Part shown: piece by piece, positions 18,960 through 28,270 of the stretch | How the letters are laid out: each line of letters opens with the position of its first letter | Numbering within the stretch: the stretch's first letter is position 1 | NCBI GenBank assembly: GCA_944384925.1 | Contig: CALWVF010000009.1 | Location: 1-52,909 of the forward strand | DNA: 52,909 nt | From: an uncultured Clostridia bacterium | GTDB lineage: Bacteria; Bacillota; Clostridia; Oscillospirales; Acutalibacteraceae | Direction of reading: 5' to 3' | The notes under the pieces: model-generated | Databases searched by the model: none | Told to the model about the DNA's origin: nothing | Seen by the model: only the letters and a program-made list of their open reading frames with translations | Made by a program: the position numbers and the translations under genes

Positions 18960-21758
18960 TTAAATGTTCTGCAATATTGAAGAACACCTAGAACAAATTT
19001 TAGAGCCATTTTCAATTTGTTGAACTGTTTTATCATAATTCCAGCAACGTTCACACTTATCTCCATCAGCTCGTTTTATTTCTATAGTTAGCTCTTTATT
19101 ATTTTCTGCAATTATATTCCCTTTTCTATCATTAATAACTTCCACTGATGACGTTATAAATATAGTAGGTAAATCATCTACTATATTGTTAACAAATTCA
19201 TATAGTTCTCCCTCGCAGTGTAATAAAACCTTTGCATCTAAAGATGACCCTATTAACTTATCTTTTCTTGCAACTTCTAAAGCTTTCTGTACATCATCTT
19301 TTAGCAATCTAACTCTATCCCAATAAGACATAAAGCCTTCTTTTACTGGAACGTCAATTAAATTAGGCATTTCATTAAATACTACATTTTCAATATTGTC
19401 ACTTTCTCTATGAGGCATATAATTCCAGATTTCATCAGATGTATATGCTAAAATTGGTGAAACTAATTTTGTCATACCGTCAAGTATTATATACATAGCC
19501 GTTTGTGCAGCTCGCCTAGATCTGCTATCTATACTTTCTACATATAACCTATCTTTTAAAATATCTAAATAAAAATTAGACATATCAACTACGCAAAAGT
19601 TCTTTATTGCATGGTAAACTTGATGAAACTCAAACTTATCATAGGAATCTTTAACCTTATTAATTAAATTATTAAAAGTAATCAAAGCCCATTTATCAAT
19701 AGGTAAAAGCTCTTCTATTTCTATCATATTAACGTTTGGGTCAAACTCAAATAAGTTTCCTAACATATACCTAGCTGTGTTTCTTATCTTTCTATAAGCT
19801 TCTGATAATTGTGCTAAAATATCTTTTGATATCCTTACATCTGCATGATAATCAGATGATGCAACCCATAACCTTAATATATCTGCTCCATATTCATTTA
19901 CTACATCTTGAGGGTCTATGCCATTTCCTAAAGATTTTGACTGCTTTCTTCCTTCTCCATCAACAACCCAGCCATGCGAAACGACCGTTTTATAAGGTGC
20001 TACTCCTTTTGTGGCTACTGAGGTTAACAAAGATGACTGAAACCAGCCCCTATATTGATCTGCACCCTCCAAATATAAATCTATTGGAACGTTTAATTCT
20101 TTCCTCTGTTCACACACTGCTGCGTGAGTAACCCCTGAATCAAACCAAACATCCATTATATCTTCTTCTTTTTTAAAGTGTGTGCATCCACATTTATCGC
20201 ATTTAATATTATCAGGAAGTATTTCATCTGCAGATCTTTTAAACCAAGCATCCGAACCCTCTTCCCTAAATATATCTGCAACCTTAAGCATAACATTCTT
20301 ATCAATAAGTGGTTCCCCACATTCTACACAATAAAATATTGGTATAGGTACACCCCACTTACGTTGACGAGATATACACCAATCTTTTCTATCTCTTACC
20401 ATAGAAGATATTCTGTCTTCTCCCCACGATGGAATCCAATTAACACTTTTAATTGCTTCTAAAGCTTTTTCTTTAAAATCGTCTATGGAGCAAAACCATT
20501 GCTCTGTTGCTCTAAAAATCACAGGCTCCTTACAGCGCCAGCAATGTGGATATTGGTGATTAATCTTCTTCACATTAAATAAGTTATTTGTATTTTTTAA
20601 ATGCTCTAAAATCTTTTGGTTCGCATCATATATGCTTAAATCTTTAAATATACCAGCATCATCTGTCAATATACCCTTATCATTGACAGGGACAATAACT
20701 GAAAGTTCCTTATAATTCTGGCAAACATCAAAGTCTTCTATTCCATGACCAGGCGCTGTATGTACACATCCTGTTCCACTTTCAAGAGTAACATGATCAC
20801 CAACTATAACCAAAGATTCCCTTTCTAAAAAAGGGTGTTTAGCTTTCATATATTCCAGTTCGCTACCCTTTAATGTTGCCACTATATTATAATTTTCCTT
20901 ACAAGCTGCCTCCATTGTGTCTTTGCATAATTCTTCTGCCACAATATAAAATTCTGATTCGCATTCAACCACAGAATAATTAAAATCAGCCCCTACACAT
21001 ATTGCAACATTTCCAGGCAGTGTCCATGTTGTAGTTGTCCATATAATAAAGTATGCACACGACAAATCTATTCCTTTACTCGTCAATTTGCCCATGTCGT
21101 CAATAATTTTAAACTTAACATATATAGAATCACAAATATCGTCTGCATATTCTATCTCTGCTTCAGCTAATGCTGTTTCACATTCCGAACACCAATATAC
21201 AGGCTTAAGTCCTTTATATATATATCCCTTAGAAGCCATTTCAGAAAAAATTTCTATTTGTTTTGCTTCAAAATCTTTTTGTAATGTTATATATGGATTT
21301 TTCCAATTTCCAATAACTCCTAATCGTTTAAATTGTGTTTTTTGATCGTCTACATAATCCATAACAAAATCACGACAAATTTCTCGAATTTTAACATCAG
21401 ATACTTTAGTTTCTTTACTAAGACCAGCTTTTTTTCTCGCTTTTAATTCAGTCGGTAATCCATGAGTATCCCATCCAGGTATAAAAGGAGCTTGAAAGCC
21501 AGACATATTTTTATACCTAATAATAAAATCCTTTAAAACTTTATTTAGGGCTGTTCCAAGATGTATGTTTCCATTTGCATATGGAGGACCATCATGTAAA
21601 ATATATTTTGGCTTGCCTTCATTTTTTATCATTAGTTTTTCATAAACATTATTTTTATCCCAATCAGCCAATATTTCAGGCTCTTTCTTGGGTAATCCCG
21701 CTCTCATTGAAAACTCAGTTTTTGGTAAATTTAACGTATTATTATAATCGCTAGGCAT
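18960..21758 (-). CDS. ileS: Isoleucyl-tRNA synthetase
   Basis: The 932-residue class I synthetase has the HIGH motif as PPYANGNIHLGTA, the KMSKS motif as GRKQSKSLGNG, and the CP1 editing insertion between them (WTTTTWTLPGN, TAPGHGIEDF). Its C-terminal zinc finger is CERCWNYDK...CSRC. The bacterial-type length and C-terminal zinc site fit the mupirocin-sensitive class. There is no room for a T-box leader: divIVA ends 40 bp upstream. ileS next to divIVA and lspA is common in Firmicutes. Confidence 0.97.
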   Translation of the reverse strand: MPSDYNNTLNLPKTEFSMRAGLPKKEPEILADWDKNNVYEKLMIKNEGKPKYILHDGPPYANGNIHLGTALNKVLKDFIIRYKNMSGFQAPFIPGWDTHGLPTELKARKKAGLSKETKVSDVKIREICRDFVMDYVDDQKTQFKRLGVIGNWKNPYITLQKDFEAKQIEIFSEMASKGYIYKGLKPVYWCSECETALAEAEIEYADDICDSIYVKFKIIDDMGKLTSKGIDLSCAYFIIWTTTTWTLPGNVAICVGADFNYSVVECESEFYIVAEELCKDTMEAACKENYNIVATLKGSELEYMKAKHPFLERESLVIVGDHVTLESGTGCVHTAPGHGIEDFDVCQNYKELSVIVPVNDKGILTDDAGIFKDLSIYDANQKILEHLKNTNNLFNVKKINHQYPHCWRCKEPVIFRATEQWFCSIDDFKEKALEAIKSVNWIPSWGEDRISSMVRDRKDWCISRQRKWGVPIPIFYCVECGEPLIDKNVMLKVADIFREEGSDAWFKRSADEILPDNIKCDKCGCTHFKKEEDIMDVWFDSGVTHAAVCEQRKELNVPIDLYLEGADQYRGWFQSSLLTSVATKGVAPYKTVVSHGWVVDGEGRKQSKSLGNGIDPQDVVNEYGADILRLWVASSDYHADVRISKDILAQLSEAYRKIRNTARYMLGNLFEFDPNVNMIEIEELLPIDKWALITFNNLINKVKDSYDKFEFHQVYHAIKNFCVVDMSNFYLDILKDRLYVESIDSRSRRAAQTAMYIILDGMTKLVSPILAYTSDEIWNYMPHRESDNIENVVFNEMPNLIDVPVKEGFMSYWDRVRLLKDDVQKALEVARKDKLIGSSLDAKVLLHCEGELYEFVNNIVDDLPTIFITSSVEVINDRKGNIIAENNKELTIEIKRADGDKCERCWNYDKTVQQIENGSKICSRCSSILQNI

Positions 21759-21798
21759 TCAAAATACTCTCCTTAAAATTAATAACTATATAATATAA

Positions 21799-22500
21799 TC
21801 AAGATTTAAATAATCCAACAGGAGAATCCTTGTCATTTTCTATATTATAATCATCCCCAAATTTTATATCATAGTTTAAATCATTCATTGACTTTGACAT
21901 AGAAAGATCAAATTCTATATTATTTTCAGCCTTATCTATGTTTGTATTATCAAATTCAAATTTATATTCTTTTTTTTCTTCCCTGTCTTCACTATACTCC
22001 TTATAACCTTCATCATTTATAGTTTCACTATCATTAGAACTAATTTCTTCTTTAGATGGAAGTGCATCTATCAATTTTAGATGTTTTTTATATGAGTTAA
22101 GTAATTCAGTCTTAAAGTTATTGATTTCTTTTTTTAAGTTTTCATAGTCCTTTATTTGACCCTTAACTTTCTCATCGGCTTCTAAAATTATATTTTCCGC
22201 TCTATCTGTAGCATCTTTTATTATCACTTCAGCTTTATGTTTTGCTTCTCTTAATGAAGCATCTGATAATTTTTGGGCATTAATTAAAGCACCCCTGATT
22301 AATTCTTCATCTTCTTGATATTTTAAATTTTGTTCGTTTAACATACTTACTTTTTCCATTAGCTCTGTATTTTTATCCATTAAAGATTTATAAGACTCTA
22401 TTACTTCATCGATAAATTTGTCTACATCTTCTGGCTTATACCCACCAATACTAGATTTTCTGAAACCAATATACTTAATTTCATCTAGTGTCAACATCAC
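21799..22500 (-). CDS. divIVA: DivIVA-family cell-pole/septum protein
   Basis: The 233-residue product has the DivIVA N-terminal lipid-binding segment (LDEIKYIGFRKSSIGGYKPEDVDKF) followed by a long coiled coil (about 30-140). A low-complexity acidic, Asn-rich tail follows from about 150. DivIVA senses negative membrane curvature and recruits division and sporulation proteins. In many Firmicutes the order is sepF-ylmG-ylmH-divIVA-ileS. Here ylmG and ylmH are absent and divIVA directly follows sepF. GGGAGTGTGTTGTG marks the start. Confidence 0.93.
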   Translation of the reverse strand: MMLTLDEIKYIGFRKSSIGGYKPEDVDKFIDEVIESYKSLMDKNTELMEKVSMLNEQNLKYQEDEELIRGALINAQKLSDASLREAKHKAEVIIKDATDRAENIILEADEKVKGQIKDYENLKKEINNFKTELLNSYKKHLKLIDALPSKEEISSNDSETINDEGYKEYSEDREEKKEYKFEFDNTNIDKAENNIEFDLSMSKSMNDLNYDIKFGDDYNIENDKDSPVGLFKS

Positions 22501-22576
22501 AACACACTCCCATCAATTATGTTAAGTTTATCATTTATTATATTATCTTAATTTTTGCCTAAAATATAATAAATAT

Positions 22577-23047
22577 TTAAAAATATTCTCCATTATTTTC
22601 AATTTCATCTAATACATCATTACCAGAAAAAGAAACATTATACGGAGTAATCACAAATGTACCTGTTGCTACTTTTTTTATTTTTCCACCATTCGCATAG
22701 GCTACTCCACTTAAAAAGTCCAAAATCCTTCTTGAATCATCACTATTCGTATTTTCAAGATTAAGAACTATAGTATGAGTTTTTAAAAATTCATCCGCAA
22801 CAGCACGCGTCTCCTCTCCAAATCGCTCAGGTTTAAACAATACTACATTAAAGTTCGATGATGTATGTAAATTAACTATTTTACCATTAGAAGAGGGTTC
22901 TCTGTTCGCTTTTTCTTTCCGTAAAAAACTACTATGCTCTCCTGATTTAATTATAGACTCTCTTTCGTCAGACTCATCATAATCATATTCATATTCATCA
23001 TCTGGGGGTGTCCACATATCCTTTAACTTTTGCATAAATTTTGCCAT
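22577..23047 (-). CDS. sepF: Cell division protein SepF
   Basis: The 156-residue SepF has a membrane-binding N-terminal amphipathic start (MAKFMQKLKDMW), an acidic Tyr-rich linker, and the C-terminal dimer domain from about 65 (VVLFKPERFGEE, HTIVLNLENTN, RRILDFLSGVAYANGGKIKKV, FVITPYNV). SepF anchors FtsZ to the membrane and aligns septal polymers. AAGGAGGTATAAAGG sits before the ATG. It lies 21 bp after the YggS-like gene. Confidence 0.96.
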   Translation of the reverse strand: MAKFMQKLKDMWTPPDDEYEYDYDESDERESIIKSGEHSSFLRKEKANREPSSNGKIVNLHTSSNFNVVLFKPERFGEETRAVADEFLKTHTIVLNLENTNSDDSRRILDFLSGVAYANGGKIKKVATGTFVITPYNVSFSGNDVLDEIENNGEYF

Positions 23048-23068
23048 CCTTTATACCTCCTTTTTATA

Positions 23069-23794
23069 TTATCTTATTCCAAATATTGCTGAACCTATTC
23101 TTACCATATTTGAACCCTCTAAGATAGCCTCTCTATAGTCTAAAGACATTCCCATAGAAAGTATTTCCATATTAATATTATCTAATTTTTTAGACTTAAT
23201 GTCAATAAATAATTGCATCATTTTATAAAAATATGACCTTAATATCTTAGATTCTTCACATATTGGTGGAATCAACATTAACCCAATGACACTTATTGAA
23301 TCCATACTTTTTACTTCATAAAGCAATTCATATAAATTATTTACTGAAATTCCTGACTTACTCTTCTCATTTGCTATGTTTACTTCTATTAAAACATTTG
23401 TTTTTATTCCTTGCTGTGATGATGCCTTTGATATTTCTTTTGCTAACTCTATAGAATTTACAGATTGTATTAAACTAACTTTTCCAATAATTTTTTTTAC
23501 CTTATTTCTTTGCAAATTCCCAATGAAATGGCACTCACAATTACTTAAATTCAAGTTATCATATTTACTTAAAAATTCTTGTACTCTATTTTCACCTATT
23601 AAATTAATTCCTAAACTTATACAATGATTAATTACTTCACACGGAACTGTTTTCGTAGCTGCAAGAAGTTGAATTGACTTGGGGTTCCTTCCAGCTTTTA
23701 TTGCACATTCTTCTATTTCATAATTTATTCTTTTTAAGTTTTCTTCAGCTATTTTGCATTTTAGTATTAATTCATTTGATAACTTTTCCATCAT
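23069..23794 (-). CDS. YggS/YlmE-family PLP homeostasis protein
   Basis: The 241-residue alanine-racemase-like single-domain protein binds pyridoxal phosphate through the Lys in LLAATKTV (about 47). It carries the GENRVQEF (81-88), HFIGNLQRNK and SGMSLDYREAI-type (here GMSLDYREAI) motifs. The family controls the PLP pool and has no known catalytic activity. In Firmicutes (ylmE) it usually precedes sepF, as here. Its start overlaps the end of the upstream HlyD-like gene by 23 bp. Confidence 0.94.
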   Translation of the reverse strand: MMEKLSNELILKCKIAEENLKRINYEIEECAIKAGRNPKSIQLLAATKTVPCEVINHCISLGINLIGENRVQEFLSKYDNLNLSNCECHFIGNLQRNKVKKIIGKVSLIQSVNSIELAKEISKASSQQGIKTNVLIEVNIANEKSKSGISVNNLYELLYEVKSMDSISVIGLMLIPPICEESKILRSYFYKMMQLFIDIKSKKLDNINMEILSMGMSLDYREAILEGSNMVRIGSAIFGIR

Positions 23795-25055
23795 ATAAAT
23801 TTACACCGCCAACTACCACTTTATCATATAATTCTAAATAATCAAAGTCAGAATTAACTAAATTTTTTGGACTTTTATCACAAATCACATAGTTATTATC
23901 TGAATAAATAGGGACTACTTGCTTAAACTTTAATTTGCCTGAGCACAGCACATATACACCTTGTATTTCTTTTTTTTCTAAAGTTTCATTTCCATTATCA
24001 TCCGACATAACATTATATATAGTATGATTATGTATAGATTCCTTATTTACTTTAATGCCTTCATAAGATGTTAAATTTACCTTCATTTTTTCATTTCTAA
24101 TTTTGCAAAAATCTTTGTTCATATAGTCACATTTTAAAACAATAAGAGCATCTGACTTTTTATCTTTTTGGTTAATTGCTACAATCTTAGAAGGTATATT
24201 AATATTAGAAGATAAAGATAATGTCACTGTTACATTATCACCCACATTTAAATCAATTGTATCATCTGCAGAAGATTCATATATAATATACCAATTAACA
24301 TTACCAATTATTTTTCCAACAACACCATTAACTGGTTTCCCTAAATTAAGTTTTTCCTTAATATCGTCTAATTTTAATGATAAAATTGAGTTATAGTCAA
24401 TTGCATTTTCATATCCATCTAGTGTGCTAACAAAATACCCTGATTTAGGCGCTCTTATATTTTTTATACTTTTATTGAATTTGCACATCAAGCTTTCCTT
24501 TTTTCTTTTTAATTCTGTTATCCTCTTATTTAAATTACCAGCTCCATCTGTAATATATTGATACTCATCCATAAAATACAGAATATTAGATTTATTATTC
24601 GATAAATTGATATATTGATTATCGTTTATACCTAAAGACATGTATTTTATCTGCTGATAAATAAATTTATTTATTCGTTTAGGATTAGTAGAAGACGATG
24701 CAATGCCATCGTTTAAATTAGTTAATTGATCAATTTCTTTATCTATACTGTCAATTTCCTTTTTTACTATAATATCGTCATAGTTTCTATAAACCTCGGC
24801 TATAATACCATTATTAGATATGCGGTTACCATCTTCAACCAGGTATGTCAAAATACTGTTTTCATCACCTAAAATTAATGTCTCATCTCTAACCACCAGA
24901 CCTTGAATATCAATAGATTTACTTATAGTATCATATATTGCGGTTTCTGTTTTTACTTTAGAGACTTTAAATCTATATACTTCAAATAATAGGTATACTA
25001 TCGCAAATAATATCAGAAAAATCAGTAATAAATTCTTTAAATGTTTAACTTTCAC
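23772..25055 (-). CDS. HlyD-like membrane-anchored protein of the ylm/sep locus
   Basis: The product is not assignable to a studied protein but has a HlyD-like build. One N-terminal membrane helix (about 5-25, LLLIFLILFAIVYLLF) is followed by a barrel-sandwich start (GLVVRDETLI...ILTYLVEDGNRISNNGIIAEVY), a coiled-coil stretch and the returning half (IRAPKSGYFVST). Beta domains follow to the end. I place the start at GTG 25055 behind AAGGGA with 7-bp spacing; the frame opens at 25085. Such proteins sit between miaA and ylmE in many Clostridia, so a cell-envelope or division role is plausible but inferred. No ABC exporter partner is adjacent. Confidence 0.72.
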   Translation of the reverse strand: MKVKHLKNLLLIFLILFAIVYLLFEVYRFKVSKVKTETAIYDTISKSIDIQGLVVRDETLILGDENSILTYLVEDGNRISNNGIIAEVYRNYDDIIVKKEIDSIDKEIDQLTNLNDGIASSSTNPKRINKFIYQQIKYMSLGINDNQYINLSNNKSNILYFMDEYQYITDGAGNLNKRITELKRKKESLMCKFNKSIKNIRAPKSGYFVSTLDGYENAIDYNSILSLKLDDIKEKLNLGKPVNGVVGKIIGNVNWYIIYESSADDTIDLNVGDNVTVTLSLSSNINIPSKIVAINQKDKKSDALIVLKCDYMNKDFCKIRNEKMKVNLTSYEGIKVNKESIHNHTIYNVMSDDNGNETLEKKEIQGVYVLCSGKLKFKQVVPIYSDNNYVICDKSPKNLVNSDFDYLELYDKVVVGGVNLYDGKVIK

Positions 25056-25096
25056 ATTAAGGTCCCTTCTAGAGCAAAAAATCACTTACATATTCT

Positions 25097-26047
25097 CTAT
25101 AAATAAATAATATTACTTTTTTTAATAAAGTCAAGAGCTGCTTTATATACATCTACAAAACTTTTATATTCATCAATGTAAATCCAATTTATATTTTTAT
25201 TGCGTCTAAACCATGTAAGCTGCCTTTTAGCATATCTTCTACTTTCTCTTTTTATTATTTCTATAGATTCTCCTAAAGTGATTTCCTTTTTAAAATAAGG
25301 TATAAGTTCTTTATATCCAATAGTATTAGAGGCTGTTTTGCTCGGATTCATGCTTAATATATTTTTAGCCTCTTCAACTATTCCTATATTAAACATCTTA
25401 TCAACTCTATCATTAATATTTTTATATAGAAGTTCTCTATTAATATAATTTAATCCAATAATACATACTGAATATGGTGAGCTACAACCTTTAGATTTTT
25501 TAATATGTTCAGTCATTGTAATACCTGTTGTATAATAAATCTCAATAGCCCTTATAATTCTCTTCAAATCATTACAATGCAATCTATTTGCAGATTCTGT
25601 ATCGAATTCAGACAATTTATTCAGTAAATATTGGTTTCCATAAACTTTTGCATCATTTAAAAGTTTAATTCTAAGTTGTTCATTTGAACACTGCTTGTAA
25701 AAAGATATATTATTAAGAAAAGAATCTATATATAATCCTGTGCCCCCACATAAAATACTTAACTTTCCCTGCTTATTAATATCATTAACACATTCTCTTG
25801 CCATTTCCACATATTGAGATACACTAAATTCACTTTTAACATTTAAAAAGTCCATTAAATGATGTTGTATCCCTTTTCGTTCTTCCATGCTTGGCTTTGC
25901 TGAAGCAATATTAATATCTTTATAAATTTGAATTGAATCCGCAGATATTATCTCTCCATTTAAATTTTTTGCTAACTCAATTGACAGCTTTGTTTTTCCT
26001 GTTGCAGTAGGTCCTACTATAGCAATAATAGGTATTTTATTTATCAA
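25097..26047 (-). CDS. miaA: tRNA dimethylallyltransferase
   Basis: The 316-residue enzyme has the P-loop GPTATGKTKLS (12-22) and the SADSIQIYKD and ASAKPSMEERKGIQHHL segments. The LCGGTGLYIDSFL and RRYAKRQLTWFRR motifs follow. It adds a dimethylallyl group to A37 of tRNAs reading UNN codons. The product is then methylthiolated by MiaB, whose gene is about 5 kb upstream in the same group. It starts 6 bp after the mutL stop; the mutS-mutL-miaA order is widespread. Confidence 0.97.
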   Translation of the reverse strand: MINKIPIIAIVGPTATGKTKLSIELAKNLNGEIISADSIQIYKDINIASAKPSMEERKGIQHHLMDFLNVKSEFSVSQYVEMARECVNDINKQGKLSILCGGTGLYIDSFLNNISFYKQCSNEQLRIKLLNDAKVYGNQYLLNKLSEFDTESANRLHCNDLKRIIRAIEIYYTTGITMTEHIKKSKGCSSPYSVCIIGLNYINRELLYKNINDRVDKMFNIGIVEEAKNILSMNPSKTASNTIGYKELIPYFKKEITLGESIEIIKRESRRYAKRQLTWFRRNKNINWIYIDEYKSFVDVYKAALDFIKKSNIIYL

Positions 26048-26053
26048 TGCAAA

Positions 26054-28183
26054 TCACGTTCTTCCAAAATACTTTTCAATTTCAGATTTTTTTATAGTAA
26101 CAAATATTGGCCTTCCATGAGGACAATGCTTTAATAAATTATTTTTGTTAAGTTCTTCTACCAAAGCGACTAACTCTTCTTTTTTATCATTTTTTCCTGC
26201 TTTAATAGCAGCCCTACACGCTATATTATGATATAGCCAATCCACATAATTTGTTTTTAAGTTATTTCTATTTTCTAAAATATATCCAGCAATTTCAATA
26301 ACAGAATCTTTTATGCTAGAGATATCTAAATATATAGGTGCAGCTCTAACAATAACTGTGCCTGAGCCAAAATCACTTATCTCAAAACCTGCTTTTTGAA
26401 TATCTGATAGATTGTTTATAATAGCGTCATATTCATTTTTTTCAAGTGTAACTGTAACAGCATTAACTAATACTTGTGAATAAGATTCAGTGTTTTTAGA
26501 TACTAATTCTTCATATATTATACGTTCATGTGCAGCATGTTTATCAATAATAATTAAATCTGTTTTATTTTTTTCAATAAGTATATATGTATTAAATAGT
26601 TCACCTATAAATTTAGGTGAGTAGCTATTTTGATTATCTCTAATATTAGATATAACAGACTGAGTTGATATTTCATCCTCGATAAATAAGTCTTGCTTAT
26701 CATTATCCTTCTTTTTCTTACTTAAATCATCCACATTATTTAATTCTGTTAGCCCATTTTTAATAGATAGCTTACCCTTATCATTTTCTTTACAATTTTT
26801 AATTTCATTAACACCTAATAAATTTTTATCAATAAAAATTGTTTTATCCATATACATGTTTTTTGCATAATCAAAATCATTAAGTTTATTACCCTGAGAA
26901 AAAATTTTTTGTGGTATATATACTTCTGGTTCATCAAAAAAATTATCATCAGAATTAGGCTTAAACTTTTTAGTTGTATCACCATTAACCGTCTTTTTCA
27001 GTACATTCGAACTAATAGGATACATTGTTTTTCCTTTATTTAAATCTTTTAGCTGTGTATATTCCTCTTTCTTTGTATTGTCTTTTTTTTCATTATCTTT
27101 CTTATTTAAATTATGCTTTTGCATAGCTTTTTGATATAATGTACTCTGTTTAATTAAATGATCATTGCTAAAAACAATTGTATCAGTAATATTATTGTTA
27201 TTTAAAGAATTTTTAACAGCATAATATACCGCATCAAACACAGGCTTTTCATTAATAAACTTTATTTCTAATTTAGATGGATGCACATTAACATCCGTTG
27301 ATTCTACAGCAAGCTCTATATACAAAACACAAGAAGGAAATTTACCAACCATAATATCTCCTTTAAATGCTTGTTCCATAGCTACCATAGCTGTTTTGCT
27401 TTTTACATATCTTCCATTAACAAAAAAATATTGCATCCCTCTATTTGATCTAGCAAAATCCGGCTTATTTACAAAGCCATAAACTCTAACACTATTAAAT
27501 TCATATTTAACCTCTTGCAAAGAGTCTACAAACTCTCTACCAAAAACAGAGTGAATACAAGATTTTATATCGCCATTTCCCGGGGTATTTAATTGTTCTT
27601 TTCCATCTTTTATAAATTTAAATGATATCTCAGGATGAGATAAAGCTATTCTATCTAAAATGCCCGCTACTGCATTGGCTTCCGTGGTATCTTTTTTTAA
27701 AAATTTTATCCTTGCTGGTGTATTATAAAATAAATTTCTAACAATTATTGTGGTTCCACAAGCACAACCTATATCATCTATACTTTGTTCTTCTCCACCA
27801 TCAATCAAATAACATGTACCTGCTAATTCATCTTTTGTTCTAGTAATCAATTCAACTTGGGAAACAGCAGAAATAGATGCTAATGCTTCTCCTCTAAATC
27901 CAAGAGTATAGATACTTTCTAAGTCGTCCTGTTCCTTTATTTTACTTGTTGCATGTCGTAAAAATGCAATAGGTACATCTTCCCTTACAATACCGCACCC
28001 ATCATCGGTTATTCTTATAAAGGAAGTTCCTCCATTTTTTATTTCAACAGTAATGTTTTTTGCATTAGAGTCGATAGAATTTTCGACTAATTCCTTTACT
28101 ACAGATGCAGGACGTTCTACAACTTCACCAGCAGCAATAAGTTCAGACATATGCTTACTCAAAATATTAATTTTACCCATCAC
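26054..28183 (-). CDS. mutL: DNA mismatch repair protein MutL
   Basis: The 709-residue protein has the GHKL ATPase motifs ELVENSIDSNA, DDGCGI and GFRGEALASI. A long, Lys/Asn-rich, poorly conserved linker (about 345-510) leads to the C-terminal endonuclease domain. The metal-binding motif DKHAAHERIIYE, ACRAAIKAGK and CPHGRP are present, so it should be nicking-competent, as in bacteria without MutH. The start is GTG 28183 or ATG 28180. An ideal Shine-Dalgarno GGAGGTGA lies about 40 nt upstream, but a perfect 30-bp palindrome stands between it and the start (separate entry). Confidence 0.96.
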   Translation of the reverse strand: MMGKINILSKHMSELIAAGEVVERPASVVKELVENSIDSNAKNITVEIKNGGTSFIRITDDGCGIVREDVPIAFLRHATSKIKEQDDLESIYTLGFRGEALASISAVSQVELITRTKDELAGTCYLIDGGEEQSIDDIGCACGTTIIVRNLFYNTPARIKFLKKDTTEANAVAGILDRIALSHPEISFKFIKDGKEQLNTPGNGDIKSCIHSVFGREFVDSLQEVKYEFNSVRVYGFVNKPDFARSNRGMQYFFVNGRYVKSKTAMVAMEQAFKGDIMVGKFPSCVLYIELAVESTDVNVHPSKLEIKFINEKPVFDAVYYAVKNSLNNNNITDTIVFSNDHLIKQSTLYQKAMQKHNLNKKDNEKKDNTKKEEYTQLKDLNKGKTMYPISSNVLKKTVNGDTTKKFKPNSDDNFFDEPEVYIPQKIFSQGNKLNDFDYAKNMYMDKTIFIDKNLLGVNEIKNCKENDKGKLSIKNGLTELNNVDDLSKKKKDNDKQDLFIEDEISTQSVISNIRDNQNSYSPKFIGELFNTYILIEKNKTDLIIIDKHAAHERIIYEELVSKNTESYSQVLVNAVTVTLEKNEYDAIINNLSDIQKAGFEISDFGSGTVIVRAAPIYLDISSIKDSVIEIAGYILENRNNLKTNYVDWLYHNIACRAAIKAGKNDKKEELVALVEELNKNNLLKHCPHGRPIFVTIKKSEIEKYFGRT

Positions 28184-28231
28184 TTGAATTTAAAATATAA
28201 ATTAATTTATATTTTAAACCTATTCACCTCC
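28180..28231 (-). promoter_or_regulatory. Split ribosome site of mutL: Shine-Dalgarno, 30-nt perfect hairpin, start codon
   Basis: Reading the minus strand, GGAGGTGA (28231-28224) is followed by five bases. Then comes a perfect 30-bp palindrome (28218-28189, TTTAAAATATAAATT and its complement), five bases, and GTG-ATG (28183-28178). A stop codon in frame at the palindrome edge excludes an earlier start. If the palindrome folds, the Shine-Dalgarno is 10-13 nt from the start codons instead of 40-43. This could bypass or gate translation; function is inferred. Confidence 0.6.
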
Positions 28232-28270
28232 AAGGTAAAAACATATACTATAAAATTAAAATACAAAATT

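Noticed and set aside
19811..20462. Plus-strand ORFs inside ileS
   Set aside because: Shadow frames of a conserved gene; amino-acid makeup is unlike a real protein.
21759..21798. T-box leader before ileS
   Set aside because: Only 40 bp separate ileS from divIVA; there is no space for one, and none before tyrS (59 bp).
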